NCBI RefSeq assembly: GCF_003473485.1
Contig: NC_053042.1
Span: forward strand, 17,318,501 to 17,382,500
Direction of reading: 5' to 3'
Origin: Medicago truncatula
Taxonomy: Eukaryota; Streptophyta; Magnoliopsida; Fabales; Fabaceae
Length of the DNA stretch: 64,000 nt
Positions 1 through 9,293 of the stretch are shown piece by piece. Position 1 is the stretch's first letter. Every line of letters begins with the position of its first letter. The notes beneath the pieces are model-generated. The model had not been told where the DNA came from and made no database searches. It saw nothing but the letters and a program-made list of their open reading frames with translations. A program made the translations under genes and the position numbers.

Positions 1-142
1 TTATAAAATTTAATTAAGTTGCGTTATAAATTTCTTTAAATTTTGAAACATCTGTCAGATAGCACAAACATTTTAATTGACATAGAAACAACAAATTCAA
101 CATAATCCTAGTATACAATGATGTTATTTAAAAGTGAACTGT

Positions 143-277
143 GAATGTGGAGTTCCAATGGAGCAGATGTGAGCACTAAAATCATCACACCTGTAACGAT
201 GGACTCAGTTAATTTTCCAGACATGTAACGGTATCAACCATAGTCTGTTGAAAAAGATACCTGACTTACGTCTGGAG
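143..277 (-). ncRNA. H/ACA snoRNA candidate, copy A1
   Basis: Read on the minus strand, this segment folds into two hairpins joined by a hinge. Hairpin 1 closes with CCAGAC/GTCTGG, has an internal loop, then an upper stem GGTATC/GATACC. The hinge contains AAATTA, which fits the H-box consensus ANANNA. Hairpin 2 closes with GAGTCCA/TGGAACTC (one bulged A) and has the upper stem AGGTGTGA/TCACATCT. An ACA triplet lies directly after it, three bases before the proposed 3' end. This is the standard plan of an H/ACA pseudouridylation guide. The target was not identified. A second copy (A2) at 354-488 keeps the fold through compensatory changes. Ends are approximate. Confidence 0.75.
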
Positions 278-353
278 ACAATATAAAACAAATTTTAACT
301 TGCACCGCAAAATGTCTGAACTTGTAATGACAAGCTGACATAATTCAGGACAT

Positions 354-488
354 AGATGTGGAGTCCAAATGGAGCAGAAGTGAGCACCAAGAAAACTGTC
401 ACTTCTGTAACGATGGACTCATTAGTTTTCCAGACATGTAACTGTATCAAACCATTGTATGGGGAGGACACATGACTAATGTCTGGAG
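354..488 (-). ncRNA. H/ACA snoRNA candidate, copy A2
   Basis: This is the tandem paralogue of A1, about 210 bp away. Hairpin 1 has CCAGAC/GTCTGG and the upper stem TGTGTC/GATACA. The H box is AAACTA. Hairpin 2 has a perfect lower stem GAGTCCA/TGGACTC and upper stem AGAAGTGA/TCACTTCT, followed by ACA and three bases. Where A1 and A2 differ in stems the partners change together: G-C becomes T-A in hairpin 1 and T-A becomes A-T in hairpin 2. That pattern suggests selection on structure. The copy is cleaner than A1 and is the better functional candidate. The target RNA is unknown. Confidence 0.78.
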
Positions 489-755
489 GCAATAACTATC
501 TAGCAGAGAACAAAAAACATACAAAAATAAAAAATGCAAAAACAAAAACAGTTTTCAAACAATATTATATTTATCAAACTCATCGTTGAATTAGACAGGG
601 ATGATATGATAATTATGAGAAATCATCGGGGTAGGGGTAAGATTGGACGCACTAATATCGCTGGTCATGAGAGGTGCAGAGATATCTTTAAACAACTAAA
701 ATCATCACACCACATTACCAGCAATCATTGTGAAAAAAATATTTTGCAAACAATC
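489..755. other. AT-rich cluster spacer with a decayed H/ACA-like copy
   Basis: The only recognisable content is 661-740, which resembles the B hairpins at 3816-3876 and 4498-4565 (shared motif GAGGTGCAGAG). On the minus strand it still closes with GCTGGT/ACCAGC, but the ACA box has become ATA and the upper stem no longer pairs, so it is probably dead. Confidence 0.4.
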
Positions 756-763
756 GCTTAAAT

Positions 764-1347
764 CATAGTAGTTAATAGCGGATAGCGGAGCGTAGCGGCC
801 GACCCCAAAAATGCTATAGCGGGATAACACAGGGCAATGACCGCTATTTCATAGAGAGCAGAATAGAGTTTTATATAAACAAAACAGAGGATTGTTTGTA
901 CAAACTACAAACAGAAACAGAGAGACCAGAATGGGGTTTGGAATCAATAATAACAAAGAAAACTAGAACAAAAAAGTAATAGGACAACAGAGTATGAGAT
1001 TGTTAAACAAAAAAAAAAATAACAGGAGAGGAAGTTACAGCAGAACAGCAGAGAGAAGATGCAGAAGATGCATTTTGCATTTTGCAGATAAACGCCGTTT
1101 TGCGTAAGAATGAAAGAAGGAAGAGAGAAGCTAAACTTTTTAGGATTTGATGAAAATGTAAAAAATACCCTTGTTTTTTTTTAAACCAAGGACAATTTTG
1201 TATTTTCTCTTAAAATGTAATAGTGGTTCCAAACCGCTACGTAGCATTGCACCGCTATCTCACACCGCAACGCTATGGCTAATTGTGTAGCGCTCCGGCA
1301 ACACACCGCACCGCGCGGCCACTATAGCGCCGCTTTCGACTACAATG
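764..1347. mobile_element. Non-autonomous hAT-type element, 584 bp
   Basis: The element is flanked by a perfect 8-bp direct repeat GCTTAAAT (756-763 and 1348-1355), the target-duplication size of the hAT superfamily. Its ends are short imperfect inverted repeats: CATAGTAG on the left, and CATTGTAG as the reverse complement of the right. Both subterminal regions are rich in GCGG and GCGGC motifs, unlike the AT-rich interior. No transposase is encoded. It sits inside the snoRNA cluster region. Confidence 0.75.
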
Positions 1348-1599
1348 GCTTAAATATCAACTAATATTAAAAATGTAATGTATGAAATTGCGAAAAGAAA
1401 GATTCCACAAGAGATCCAACTCGATATATTTGATAATATTGCTTGATATAGCTGGCCACATAAACCAGTATCAAATTATTGCTCACTTCATACCAGAATT
1501 AGTGGGATGTGCATGTATCATGACACACTGCTAAACCAGCAAAGTATGAATCTTCTGAATGCAACTTGATTCAGGAAGAAAAGAGAACCAGTACTCAAA

Positions 1600-1812
1600 C
1601 CACCCCAACTTCCTTGCATGCATTAGATAATGAAAATATTAACCAAAAAGGGGGTGAAATCAATAAGATCTTCAAATGTTAAGAGATCAACTTTGTAAAG
1701 AAATTCATACCACGCCCACTTCATTGCATGCATTTTTACAAAGCCTAGACAATTTTGAATTGTGTGGATATCAGATACCATAGGAAAACAAACACAGATG
1801 TTAAAACCAAGC
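1600..1812. repeat. Diverged copy of segment 5222-5465
   Basis: Two stretches match the region 5222-5465 in the same order: one around the shared words GCATTAGAT and GAAAATATTA, the other around ATCAGATACCATAGG. They therefore belong to the repeated cassette that makes up the snoRNA cluster. I could not assign a snoRNA type: a hairpin near GGTG/CACC is possible, but no clear H/ACA or C/D boxes were found. Confidence 0.5.
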
Positions 1813-2948
1813 CAAAAAAAGAGAGGAAAAAGCTTGATTCTTGAAATGATGCTTGAACATCAAAATATTGATGCCCAATACAATTTCTTAGGTGCAGGGC
1901 TCATATGAAGTGTAAATTATGAAAGCTCTGTCACAGTGGGAAAAAACCCAGTTCATATGAAGGGGCGGTAAGAGAAAGAGGAAGAGGGGAAAGAAGACTA
2001 AGAACCTGAGATACCAAAGCCAAACCCATTTGGTGAAAATAGTGTGGCGACACCTTCAAGTTCTTAACAACGTTGTTTTCTTTTTCTTTTCATTTCTCTG
2101 TGGACATTGATAAATGGAGAAGATCCTAACTCCGATAGAAGTTGGGTTCTGATTTCCCGATTGAATTGGGTATTTCCCACTAAAGACCTCTCTCTTTTTA
2201 ATCATTGCCCAGCCAACAATGAATCTTACCAGCACAATATATAGAGCACCACCCGTTTGTAGGGTTATTTTTTTTTATAAAAATTGTCCATGTCTCATCT
2301 AAATGTTCGAAATTTTAGACGATGAGATCAAAGAAAGATAAATAAATACAAAGATCGCATGTGATGCTGTAAATATGTATCTATATCTCTTTCATTGTTT
2401 ATTTTCTACAACACACGTTTCAAAGACCAAATAATTTCAATTTTAATTATTACCTTTCATTTCTCCCTTGGGGTTTACAATACCATTGGCATTATTTGAA
2501 AAGAGAATATACGTTAATGAGAGGTTGAGGAGGACACATGTTTGGAGGCAATAGCTACCTACAAGAGAACAAAAAATACAAAAAAGAAAATAAAACAGGC
2601 TATGAATCCAGACAAATTTAATAGTTATCCAACTATGGCTGAAAAATGGCAGCATATCATATATCATATTCAGAACAAGCACTGGTTTTTCAAAATGAAC
2701 TAACATGATATATTCGATAATAATACAGCTTGTTATAGCTGGTTACATGAATCAATATCAAATCAGTATACACTTCATCCCAAACATATTTTTAACAAAG
2801 TGTTTCAAGCAAACAATAAATAAATGGCAGCTAGACAAAATTGTTTGCAGCCACATGAGCAGATAGTCAGGTTCTATCTGTTCCAGAGACAACAATGTCT
2901 TCTTCAATATCTATCACAGTCATTAATATTATCAGCATCAATATAGAT
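1813..2948. other. Cluster-region DNA without an assignable gene
   Basis: No coding exon is visible. Around 2515-2575 there is a fragment matching the 5' end of H/ACA copy A2 (shared words GGAGGACACATG and GGAGGCAATA), so it is a truncated third copy. A short inverted repeat around 2288-2330 (GTCTCATC/GATGAGAT) can form a hairpin. On the minus strand a TATA-like CTATATATTG at 2234-2243 lies near TAACCCTA (2260-2267). This could be a second promoter, but the evidence is weak. Confidence 0.35.
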
Positions 2949-3660
2949 GTTACTCACTTAACATGCACATGCACAACCACAAAGGCTTGACTCTGTTTTC
3001 CGACTCCCACGTTCTGGGTCAAATCGAACTAGATTCAATTGGACAGTTGTGCCAAAGGCGATGGTTTTCAAGACGCACACATATTTGAACCCAGAACCTC
3101 CAACTCATTTTCCCTTGGCTCAAACAACTTGAGTTACCCAACCCCCCACATACATGTAAATATTTCCCAATTCTTTTTTCTTTTATTTGAGTTTCTTTGA
3201 TGTTGTTGGTTCAATATTTTAATTTAATTGATCAAAGTGATTCTTTTAAAAATTTGAACATAACGTAATAATAAGAATTATAGCTTATAAAATGTTATTA
3301 CTTTTTCTATTATGACAACCATCAACTTCTCTTTCTTAAGGGTAACAAAGTAATGAAATGTCCTTAACATTTTGTAAGCTATGAATCTCAAAACTATTAT
3401 GCTCAACTTTAAAAAAGGAGGACTCTTTGATCAATTGAAAAATTTCACCAACAATATCAAATCAAACAAACTCAAATAAAAATACAAAAAAGAAAAAGAA
3501 GGGAGAGAATTACTTGTGTGTCATAATGAAAACCACCGCATTTAGCACCAAAATCGGTGATGGAAAGAATCCGACTGAATCTGGTTCGAGCCGACACAAA
3601 ATGTGGAATCGGAAAACATAGTCAAGCCCTTGTGCTTGTGCATGGTAGGTGAGTAAAGGA
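2949..3660. mobile_element. Large foldback element inside the snoRNA cluster
   Basis: The two halves form an imperfect palindrome of about 710 bp centred near 3305. The outer parts pair around ACTCACTTAACATGCAC (left) and its counterpart at about 3635-3655; the shared core GGCTTGACT lies near 2984 and 3623 in opposite orientation. Inner arms pair around TTATTTGAGTTT and TTGATCAA. There is no coding capacity. No clear target duplication was found, so the superfamily is undetermined. Confidence 0.6.
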
Positions 3661-3815
3661 GTAACACATATATTAAATATAATAGAAATAGAAGGTATAA
3701 TCGAACTACTTTATATTTATCCAAATAATTCCAAAAAGAAGGTATCACATTAGAAACTTAAATCCAACTAATTTGTAAACGAGCTGAACTTCCAAAATCA
3801 AGATAAAGAAGGAAA

Positions 3816-3876
3816 CCATGTAGTAGGTCATGGGAGGTGCGGAGAAACTTTTATTGAAAAAAATCTCCACAAAATA
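3816..3876 (-). ncRNA. Possible H/ACA 3' hairpin, copy B1
   Basis: The minus strand shows a stem GTGGAGA paired with TCTCC(G)CAC, followed by a conserved stretch and an ACA triplet with three bases after it. The lower stem is poor, and no convincing 5' hairpin or H box was found. It is a probable decayed relative of B2. Confidence 0.35.
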
Positions 3877-4073
3877 AATAAAGGAAACCCCATCTTCTAT
3901 AACAGAACCGTTGGATAAACATTATCATATCTACTTGAACTTCAAGCCAACAGACTATGTCTAAAATTAAACCATCTATCAAAAAACATATCGTATATGA
4001 CCCATACCATCAAATCCAACATTCAAATCAAAACATCAACCCGAAAAAGATAATAAAAAATTAAAATCTAGAA

Positions 4074-4168
4074 AATGGGATCAGATGGTCGATGTTTCAC
4101 CAAGTATGAATGAATTACACAGTAAGACTGGATGTCACATTTAAATATTTTATCCTCATATCCCACTG
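4074..4168 (-). ncRNA. C/D box snoRNA candidate, copy C3
   Basis: On the minus strand the segment starts with a terminal stem (AGTGGGAT pairing with ATCCCATT). Box C follows in the form ATGAGGA, a one-base departure from RTGATGA, and box D (CTGA) lies just inside the 3' stem. The bases before box D (CATCGACCAT) are shared with copy C2 and nearly shared with C1, as expected for a guide element. The weaker box C makes this the least certain of the three copies. Confidence 0.6.
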
Positions 4169-4275
4169 TATCGATGCTGCAAATTGAAATATAATAAAAA
4201 CAAAAGCAAATCAACAAAAATTAATTTGATTTTCAGTATAAAAAAATTAACGCTAAGATATATGGAAGATATAAT

Positions 4276-4368
4276 AAGAGGATCAGATAAGAAGTCAGTC
4301 ACCAGGTTACACTATTATTATAGTGCAAATTAAGACTGGGGCGACAATTACTATCATCACATCCTCTT
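4276..4368 (-). ncRNA. C/D box snoRNA candidate, copy F2
   Basis: On the minus strand an 8-bp terminal stem AAGAGGAT/ATCCTCTT brings together box C (GTGATGA) and box D (CTGA). The internal region contains a small hairpin, CACTAT/ATAGTG, between the presumed D' and C' boxes (C'-like TGGTGACT). Its length of 93 nt equals that of its paralogue at 5085-5177. The presumed D' guide includes CGCCCCAGTCTTA. The target was not identified. Confidence 0.72.
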
Positions 4369-4497
4369 TTTCACCAATTTATAATAAAGTTATATCAAAT
4401 GAGTGTTCCATAATTCAATATTAATTCCTAAAAGAAGGTATCAAACTACAAACACAATTGTTAAAATGAGCTAAACTTCCAAAATCAAGATAAAAAA

Positions 4498-4565
4498 GGA
4501 TGTAGCAGGTCATGGGAGGTGCAGAGAAAACATTATTAAAAAAATCTCCACACAAAATTACCAGC
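4498..4565 (-). ncRNA. Possible H/ACA 3' hairpin, copy B2
   Basis: The minus strand forms a lower stem GCTGGT/ACCTGC (one mismatch), an internal loop and an upper stem GTGTGGAGA/TCTCTGCAC. The stem is followed by ACA and three bases. The matching 5' hairpin and H box are not convincing, so it may be incomplete. Related copies are at 3816-3876 and 661-740. Confidence 0.45.
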
Positions 4566-4885
4566 AATCATTACGAAAAATATATCATTCATCATTCCTT
4601 AGATATTAATTAATACTAAAACATAGTTGAATTGAGGAAAGTAATATATCAATCATCATTCCTTTTTTCTTTACTTCCTTTAAAAAATTTAAATAAAGGA
4701 AAACACCTGCCTTATTCTAAAAGAGAAACGTTGATAAACATCATCACAAATGCATGCATTTCAAGCCAACAGACTATGTTTAAAATTAAATCATCATTCA
4801 TAAAACATATGCTATATGACACATACCATCAAATCCAACATCCAAATAAAATGAGATGATAAATGATAATAAAAAAATTAAATTT

Positions 4886-4988
4886 GGTAAATGGGATCAG
4901 ATGGTCGATGTTTCACCAAGTATGAATAAAATTCACAGTAAGACTGGATGTCACATTTGAATATTTTATCCTCATATCCCATTGTACC
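4886..4988 (-). ncRNA. C/D box snoRNA candidate, copy C2
   Basis: The terminal stem is long (GGTA...AATGGGAT pairing with ATCCCATT...TACC). Box C is ATGAGGA, one base off consensus, and box D is CTGA. The guide stretch before box D reads CATCGACCAT, as in C3. Internal sequence, including CATCCAGTCTTACTGTG, is conserved among the three copies. It lies between H/ACA-like B2 and C/D F1 in the duplicated cassette. Confidence 0.68.
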
Positions 4989-5084
4989 GATGCTGCAAAG
5001 AGAAAATTGAAATAAAATAAAAACAAAAATTTATTTGATTTTAGGTATAACAAAATTAACACCAAGATATATGGAAGATATAAT

Positions 5085-5177
5085 AAGAGGATCAGATAAG
5101 ATGTCAGTCACCATGTTACACTATTATTATAGTGCCAATTAAGACTGGGGCGACAATTACTATCATCACATCCTCTT
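5085..5177 (-). ncRNA. C/D box snoRNA candidate, copy F1
   Basis: Same architecture as F2: terminal stem AAGAGGAT/ATCCTCTT, box C GTGATGA, internal CACTAT/ATAGTG hairpin, C'-like TGGTGACT and box D CTGA. It is also 93 nt long. The two copies differ at only a few positions and both keep all boxes, so each could be functional. Confidence 0.74.
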
Positions 5178-5221
5178 CTTCACCAATTTATAATAAAGCT
5201 ATATCAAAGGATTATAAACCA

Positions 5222-5465
5222 CACCAACTTCATTCATGCATTAGATTATGAAAATATTAGCCCAAAAGGGGTGAAACTGACAAGATCAACAATGTTAAGA
5301 GAACAGCTTTGTAAAGATATTCATTCCACCACAACTCATTTCATGCATTTATTATATTAAAACAGAGAACAAATAATAAAGTTGTGAGTCTGAATTGGAA
5401 TAAAGAAAATGAAATTAACCTAACATCAGATACCATAGGCAAATATACCCAGATGATAAAACCAA
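5222..5465. repeat. Second copy of the segment at 1600-1812
   Basis: This lies between C/D candidates F1 and E. Its position suggests another RNA of the cluster, but I cannot see definite boxes. On the minus strand GGTGGAA can pair with TTTCACC across about 45 bases. Confidence 0.4.
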
Positions 5466-5532
5466 AACACAATTTAAGGAGAAAAATGGCTTAATTAAAG
5501 AAGATTGGAAATATGAATGGTTTCATAAACTT

Positions 5533-5613
5533 GCAAGAGATCAGATGGTAGTGCATGTTTGTTTCATCATCAATAACAGAACATTTGGGATAATTATCAT
5601 CATATCTCTTTGC
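5533..5613 (-). ncRNA. C/D box snoRNA candidate E
   Basis: On the minus strand the ends pair (GCAAAGAGAT with ATCTCTTGC, one extra A). Box C is a perfect ATGATGA, an internal C' box TGATGATGA is present, and box D is CTGA. The presumed D' box is CTGT, preceded by a guide-like stretch TTATCCCAAATGTT. The guide before box D includes ATGCACTACCAT. It is about 81 nt long. Decayed copies lacking box D occur at about 3906-3965 and 4727-4785. Confidence 0.75.
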
Positions 5614-5681
5614 ATTTACATAACAAAATATGGTTTAGAATGAAAATTACATTAATAATTTTGCAAAATATACTCACTAAA

Positions 5682-5787
5682 GCAATTTGGGATCAGTTGG
5701 TCGATGGTTGAATCACCAAGTATGAATAAATTCACAGTAAGAGTGGATGTCAAATCCAAAGATTTCATCATCATATCCCAATGTTGC
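5682..5787 (-). ncRNA. C/D box snoRNA candidate, copy C1
   Basis: This is the promoter-proximal member of the cluster. It has an extended terminal stem (GCAA...TTGGGAT with ATCCCAA...TTGC), box C ATGATGA at full consensus, a C'-like GGTGATT and box D CTGA. Its guide before box D reads CATCGACCAA, one base different from C2 and C3. Box integrity makes it the best of the three C copies. Confidence 0.76.
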
Positions 5788-5907
5788 AAACTGAAAATTC
5801 AATATAATGAAAACAAAAAGAAACCAGCAAAAATTAACGCTAAGAATTAAGAAAGATAAGACAAAATAAAATCGGAATTCGAACAAGTAAAGCAACGAGG
5901 AGTGGAA

Positions 5908-6042
5908 TTAGGGTTTGCGATTTGGGAATATTTATAAGAAGCAAGTGGGTTCAGATTAGGGTTTTGAGATTAACGGCGGCGCACCCGTTCCAGTTAAAAT
6001 CAAACGGGTGGGTACTGCTTCAGTAGCTGAGGGTCCGGCCCA
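5908..6042 (-). promoter_or_regulatory. Minus-strand promoter of the snoRNA cluster
   Basis: Read on the minus strand, a site II element TGGGCC (6037-6042) is followed by a telo box AAACCCTAA (5956-5964), a TATA box TTATAAA (5931-5937) and a second telo box (5908-5916). Site II plus telo box is the known signature of plant snoRNA and ribosomal-protein gene promoters. It points leftward into the snoRNA candidates, with a start expected near 5900. No protein gene with a matching start was found downstream on that strand. Confidence 0.65.
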
Positions 6043-6045
6043 ACA

Positions 6046-7758
6046 TACTAAGATTGAACATGATTTTGTTGGTTTTGCTATTTTGACCTCCCTAATTACT
6101 CAAAAATCTTGAAAAACAATGTTTTGTAGTTATATATATAGAAGCATTTTTAAACACAAAAAATAAAGTATGGGAGATGTGAACTGAAAGGTTGAGCAAT
6201 TATACGGGTCCAAAAGAGAAAACTTTTTATTTTGTTACAAAGAGAAAAAAGAGAAGAAAAAAAAAAATCTTACTCAAGAGATTAGTTGCGTGCAACGGAT
6301 ATCCAATCCACAATAAAAAAATATAGTTCTAAATGCATCAGGCAAAATCAAGGAGGAGAGAATTGGGAGAAGTCAAAAAATTAAAGCACAACCAATGAGT
6401 CAAAACAACAACTTAGCAAGGATATTTGAGCAAGTGTTATCTTCTAGAAGAGTGTGACGAAGGTCTAACGACTCAATCCCTAGTCGAGTACTCGTGAATA
6501 ATTTCTAACTTATCGGAAATTTCAATTAGACCCCAAAACCTAATTTTTCGTAATTACTTGATACACTAACATTCGCACTAAGAACCATTATATCGGAAAT
6601 ATCAAATGCGGGAAGGGGTAGATGAGACCGCGGGATGGACCACATACGCAATTTAACCAAAAATTTTAAAATATATTCAAAGTGAAATCATGAGCACTGA
6701 ATCGTTGATGGTGGTTGAGAATGCACAAATAAAATGACATACAATGAGTCAAAATTTCAAAGCAAAATTGCAATGAGGAATTCAAAAACGAGATTCTTGT
6801 TAAGCATTATGGTACTTTTGTAAATTGCAAACAAAATCTCTAATTCTTTTCACTTTAAGGATTAAAGTTAAGAATTAGTGCAATTAAATCTAGAAATTTA
6901 AGTGTTTAAGGCACAATATATTGATTGAAAGAAAAAGGTTCATTATATAACATCATATAAAGTCCGCAAAACATAAATACAAAGACAAAAAATATAAAAC
7001 ACACTGGTATAAAAATAATTAAAAAACGTTTGGGGGACCATGACCTCTGTTGGTCCCCTTTCTAGCTCCGTACCTCCATAAACTGATAGGTTGGTGACGC
7101 CTCATTATATGATGTTTTTAACTATGTTTTGCAACTTGTTTCTATGCATTTGAAGACAAAATAGAGATTGTATAATGAGTTGTTAATGATTTTGAGAATG
7201 TTTTAATTTGAAACGTTGTACTTATATTCCTTTTTTAACCAGACAACTTCATATATGTTTGATACTATATGTTTTGAGTATGTTTAAACAATGTAAAACA
7301 AAAATAAGTATACCTCAATATATTTTATATCCAAAATTAATTTTAAAATAACCGTGCAATTCACCATTAATAAATTATAATCAAAGGAGTTATATAGAAC
7401 GAGTATGATCAATTGATAAACCCCATTTGTCAAATGTAAGAACAAGCATATATTATTTCTCTTGTGTAAAACTTTAAGATCCTCACAGAAATCATGTAGG
7501 CACGTTTCCCCTCATAATTGACATTTCTCTAGATTTTAACCATTTTGACAACCATATACTCATATAGCATGTGACTATGTGAGTGTGGTGCATGTCAAGG
7601 TTTGTGGCTAGCTATCAAACCCATGTGACTTTAAATTTCTTAGTCATTTTCATATAATATAATTAAACATATAAAATTAAGTAGTTGGTTCCATTATTTC
7701 CTATATCTACCTATAACTACCCATGTTTACATATTCCCTTTTGCCAAAGGAAAAAAAA
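6046..7758. other. Intergenic, no gene seen
   Basis: AT-rich DNA with no exon I can support. Around 7030-7075 a stretch with GGTCCCC and CTAGCTCCGTACC resembles the right end of the hAT-type element at 17452-18111; no matching left end was found. Confidence 0.3.
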
Positions 7759-9293
7759 ATGAGCAAAGCACTTGGGTGGTGTTTGGTTTGTACATGCCTT
7801 TTAATTCCATTAGTAGTTGCAGATTGGAACATATTGAAGCTATCACGTAATGGATTCAAGATTAGCTTAAAGAACTATTGTGAAAGTTGGAGAATGAATG
7901 TTGAGTTACACAACATAAGAGATTTTGAAGTTGTGCCTGAAGAATGCATTGAATACATTGGAAAATATATGAAGTCTACACAATATAAAGTGGACTCAGA
8001 AAGGGCAATTGAAGAATGTTTAGTTTATCTTAGCACAAGTTGCAATTTGAAGAAAGATGGAAGAGATGCTTGGATTTTTGACATTGATGATACTCTACTT
8101 TCAACTGTTCCTTATTACAAGAACAATCAATATGGGTAAATCTTAAATTCACTCTTTAATAATGTGCTGATTATTTGGTTACTATTCGGTTCAACCTAAG
8201 TCCTAATTCAATAGCAAAAATGCCGAAATTGTTAGGTCAGATGTTATGATTGGGGTTCGAACCCCGACGACGCCTTCACTTATGTGTGTGAGTTTATGAT
8301 GCCTTTGTCATTTCGTTTATCTACAAAAAAAATATTTATATTCTGATGGTTGGATGAGATGATTCGAATCTCTTTCAATTTAACTAGAAATTTTGAGTTC
8401 CAATCCAACTTTTATAATGCGAAATGTTAAAACTTTTGAGGGGGAGTTTTGTTGTCCATTGTATAGTCAGTCTCTACACATACTCGAATCCAAATTGTGT
8501 GATTAGTCTCTGCAGTGACACACATAAAATACCCATTTTGCACACAAAAAATTAAGTATCTAGGACCTTTTTATGGTTCTTAATTCCTATCTTGACCACC
8601 TTGTAATCACCGATAATAGTTCAAAATGATGATGTTTTTTTATTTGACTATAGGGGAAATAAATTGAATGTGACATCTCTAGAGCAATGGATGAGAAAGG
8701 GTAAAGCACCTGCTCTTGATCACTCATTGAAGCTCTTCAATGAACTTAAGTCAAGAGGTATTCAAATCATATTGATCACTGCAAGGAGGGAACATCTCAG
8801 ATCAGCCACAATTGACAATCTTCTCAATGTTGGTTATTATGGGTGGACTAGAATTTTCTTTAGGTAAGTAGAATAATTTGTCTATAATTTATCTCTTTCA
8901 TTGAGGTATGGAAAAAAAATATCTATTTTAGTTGGTTCTATGTTTTTAGGGAAACTTAAACATGCCCTATTTTTTATTTTATAAAGTGTATTTGGCTAAG
9001 AATTTCACCAAACTTAGGTTTATTTAATTTATCAACTTATTTCAATCAAAAGAGATGTGTCCTAATTTGTTTCATTTCTATTTCTCACTATTTTTATAAT
9101 TTTTTTCATTTGCAGAGATACAGCTAATGAATTTGTATCAGTGAAAAAGTATAAGTCTGATGTAAGAAGAGAGGTAATGAACGGAGGTTATCGCATTTGG
9201 GGCATTCTTGGGGACCAATATAGTAGCATTGAGGGGATTCCAAGTCCTAGAAGGACATTCAAACTCCCAAATCCAATGTACTATGTTAGCTAA
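7759..9293 (+). CDS. Acid phosphatase, HAD class (VSP / stem 28-kDa glycoprotein family)
   Basis: Three exons (7759-8135, 8654-8863, 9116-9293) join in frame to 254 residues, the usual family length. The start at 7759 is preferred over an in-frame ATG 12 codons upstream because it gives a clean signal peptide (about residues 1-21, cut near VVA-DW), implying secretion or vacuolar delivery. The HAD motif DIDDT is present (D108 nucleophile, D110), then LITARRE, a conserved lysine in the KYKSD region and GILGDQY. Unlike storage-type VSPs that have lost the nucleophile, D108 is retained, so activity is possible. Motif IV reads DQYSS where I recall DQWSD, so the second acidic residue is missing. 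Known role of the family: hydrolysis of phosphomonoesters and nitrogen storage. Confidence 0.92.
8190..8332 (+). mobile_element. tRNA-derived SINE in intron 1 of the phosphatase
   Basis: It contains a Pol III B-box-like GGGGTTCGAACCCCG and ends in a short A-run after TTTATCTAC. The same body and tail occur at 54079-54198 in the opposite orientation. Boundaries are approximate and no target duplication was confirmed. Confidence 0.5.

Larger units (their letters stand above)
3661..5210 (-). repeat. Tandemly duplicated snoRNA cassette
   Basis: Two successive units, about 3782-4400 and 4470-5210, carry the same ordered content: a B-type hairpin, a conserved stretch with CAAGCCAACAGACTATG, the C-type C/D snoRNA and the F-type C/D snoRNA. 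A third, shorter relative spans about 5530-5790. In the first two units the sequence corresponding to snoRNA E is decayed: the C box persists but box D is missing. The layout points to growth of the cluster by unequal duplication. Confidence 0.7.

Noticed and set aside
4580-4665. Further C/D snoRNAs at two GGAATGATGA words on the minus strand
   Set aside because: C-like boxes are present, but there is no CTGA box D and no closing stem at a suitable distance.
5713-5895. 60-codon minus frame in the snoRNA cluster
   Set aside because: It overlaps snoRNA C1, whose boxes and stem account for the conservation. The copies at 4074 and 4886 do not keep the frame.
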